DNA of 7,329 nucleotides, taken from an uncultured Alistipes sp. Its GTDB lineage: Bacteria > Bacteroidota > Bacteroidia > Bacteroidales > Rikenellaceae. The stretch is taken from assembly GCA_900546005.1 (NCBI GenBank), contig URBJ01000104.1, forward strand, positions 1 through 7,329. Direction: 5' to 3'. The translations under genes and the position numbers were made by a program. Positions 6,984 through 7,329 of this stretch are shown here, piece after piece; position 1 is the stretch's first letter; each line of letters begins with the position of its first letter. The notes beneath the pieces are model-generated. The model worked only from the letters and a program-made list of their open reading frames with translations, was not told the origin of the DNA and made no database searches.

Positions 6984-7329
6984 CTATTTAATCGCAATCT
7001 CTTTCACTTTGTTCTCTTCCACTGCAATCTGTTTTTTCGGGATATCGATCTGCAATACGCCGTTTTCGACTTTAGCCTCGATCTTATCCTTCTCCACATT
7101 ATCCGGCAAGATCATAATCTGCTGGAATTGTGTGTAAGCAAACTCGCGACGCAAATACTTTTCTTTCTTGTTCTCATCCTTGTGCTCCTCTTTCTTCTCC
7201 ATCGATACGATCAACTGATTGTCGGCATCGATTTTGATCGAAAAGTCGTCCTTGGTCATACCCGGAGCCGCAACTTCTACTTTGTATTCGTTTTCTGACT
7301 CCTTGATGTTGATAGCCGGAGAAGCCGAA
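6984..7329 (-). CDS. Small heat-shock protein, Hsp20/alpha-crystallin family (5' end outside window)
   Basis: The frame stays open past ATG 7259 to the right edge, adding SPAINIKESENEYKVEVAAP, so that ATG is internal and the true start lies outside. About 114 residues are visible, against a usual length near 140-150. They cover the alpha-crystallin domain: an opening PAINIKE strand, VEVAAPGMTKDDFSIKI, then the family hallmark AKVENGVLQIDIPKK (AxxxNGVL). The C-terminal tail contains IAI, an IxI motif used in oligomer assembly. A Lys/Glu-rich loop (KKEEHKDENKKEKY) precedes the LRREF strand. The protein acts in the cytoplasm as an ATP-independent holdase that keeps unfolding proteins soluble. 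Its promoter is not in the window. A strong terminator follows, so it is not co-transcribed with the beta-helix gene. Confidence 0.95.
   Translation of the reverse strand, partial: SASPAINIKESENEYKVEVAAPGMTKDDFSIKIDADNQLIVSMEKKEEHKDENKKEKYLRREFAYTQFQQIMILPDNVEKDKIEAKVENGVLQIDIPKKQIAVEENKVKEIAIK

Noticed and set aside
6966..7298. Plus-strand hydrophobic open frame of 110 codons that could pass for a membrane protein.
   Set aside because: It is antisense to the Hsp20 domain; the Lys/Glu-rich coding strand gives Phe/Leu-rich residues when read backwards.
1..7329. CRISPR arrays, tRNA or rRNA genes, insertion-sequence ends or an integrated element.
   Set aside because: No regularly spaced identical repeats, tRNA-like clover leaf, transposase motif or terminal inverted repeats were seen; the only tandem repeats encode the LRR protein.

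Overview
The window looks like a piece of a Bacteroidota (gut Bacteroidales-type) chromosome. The signs are lipoprotein signal peptides followed by acidic residues, TAnnTTTG-type -7 promoter boxes in place of E. coli -10/-35 elements, weak Shine-Dalgarno sequences, cysteine-rich LDVSxN leucine-rich repeats behind a bacterial Ig domain and an EF-hand, and a DUF5074/YncE-like propeller lipoprotein. Base composition is roughly half G+C by eye, which would fit an Alistipes-like member. The genus is a guess. All four genes lie on the minus strand, so the biology reads from right to left.

Right edge (6984-7329): the 3' part of a small heat-shock protein (Hsp20/alpha-crystallin family), closed by a strong intrinsic terminator at 6918-6958. 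Next (3942-6815): a single-gene unit with its own -7 box and its own terminator (3880-3915). It encodes a 957-residue lipoprotein with a GH28/pectate-lyase-type right-handed beta-helix between accessory beta-rich modules. The three catalytic aspartates of GH28 appear to be kept, but the usual His and Arg-x-Lys positions appear replaced.

Left half (1-3800): a probable vitamin B12-regulated unit. A promoter at about 3767-3798 fires almost directly into a cobalamin riboswitch aptamer (3584-3762). A leader of about 140 nt with candidate switching elements follows, and then a surface-type lipoprotein with two Ig/PKD-like domains and a beta-propeller-like region (1702-3444). After a 93-nt gap containing an 11-bp inverted repeat comes a leucine-rich-repeat lipoprotein (1-1608) that runs off the left edge. 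No clear promoter or strong terminator separates these two, so the LRR protein is probably in the same B12-controlled operon. The simplest model is that both proteins sit on the outer surface and help capture cobalamin or a B12-protein complex, as BtuG-type propeller lipoproteins do beside BtuB. No BtuB is visible here, so this remains inference.

The 120-aa and 116-aa open frames lying over the riboswitch, and the long plus-strand open frames opposite the LRR and beta-helix genes, are judged to be shadows and are not annotated.
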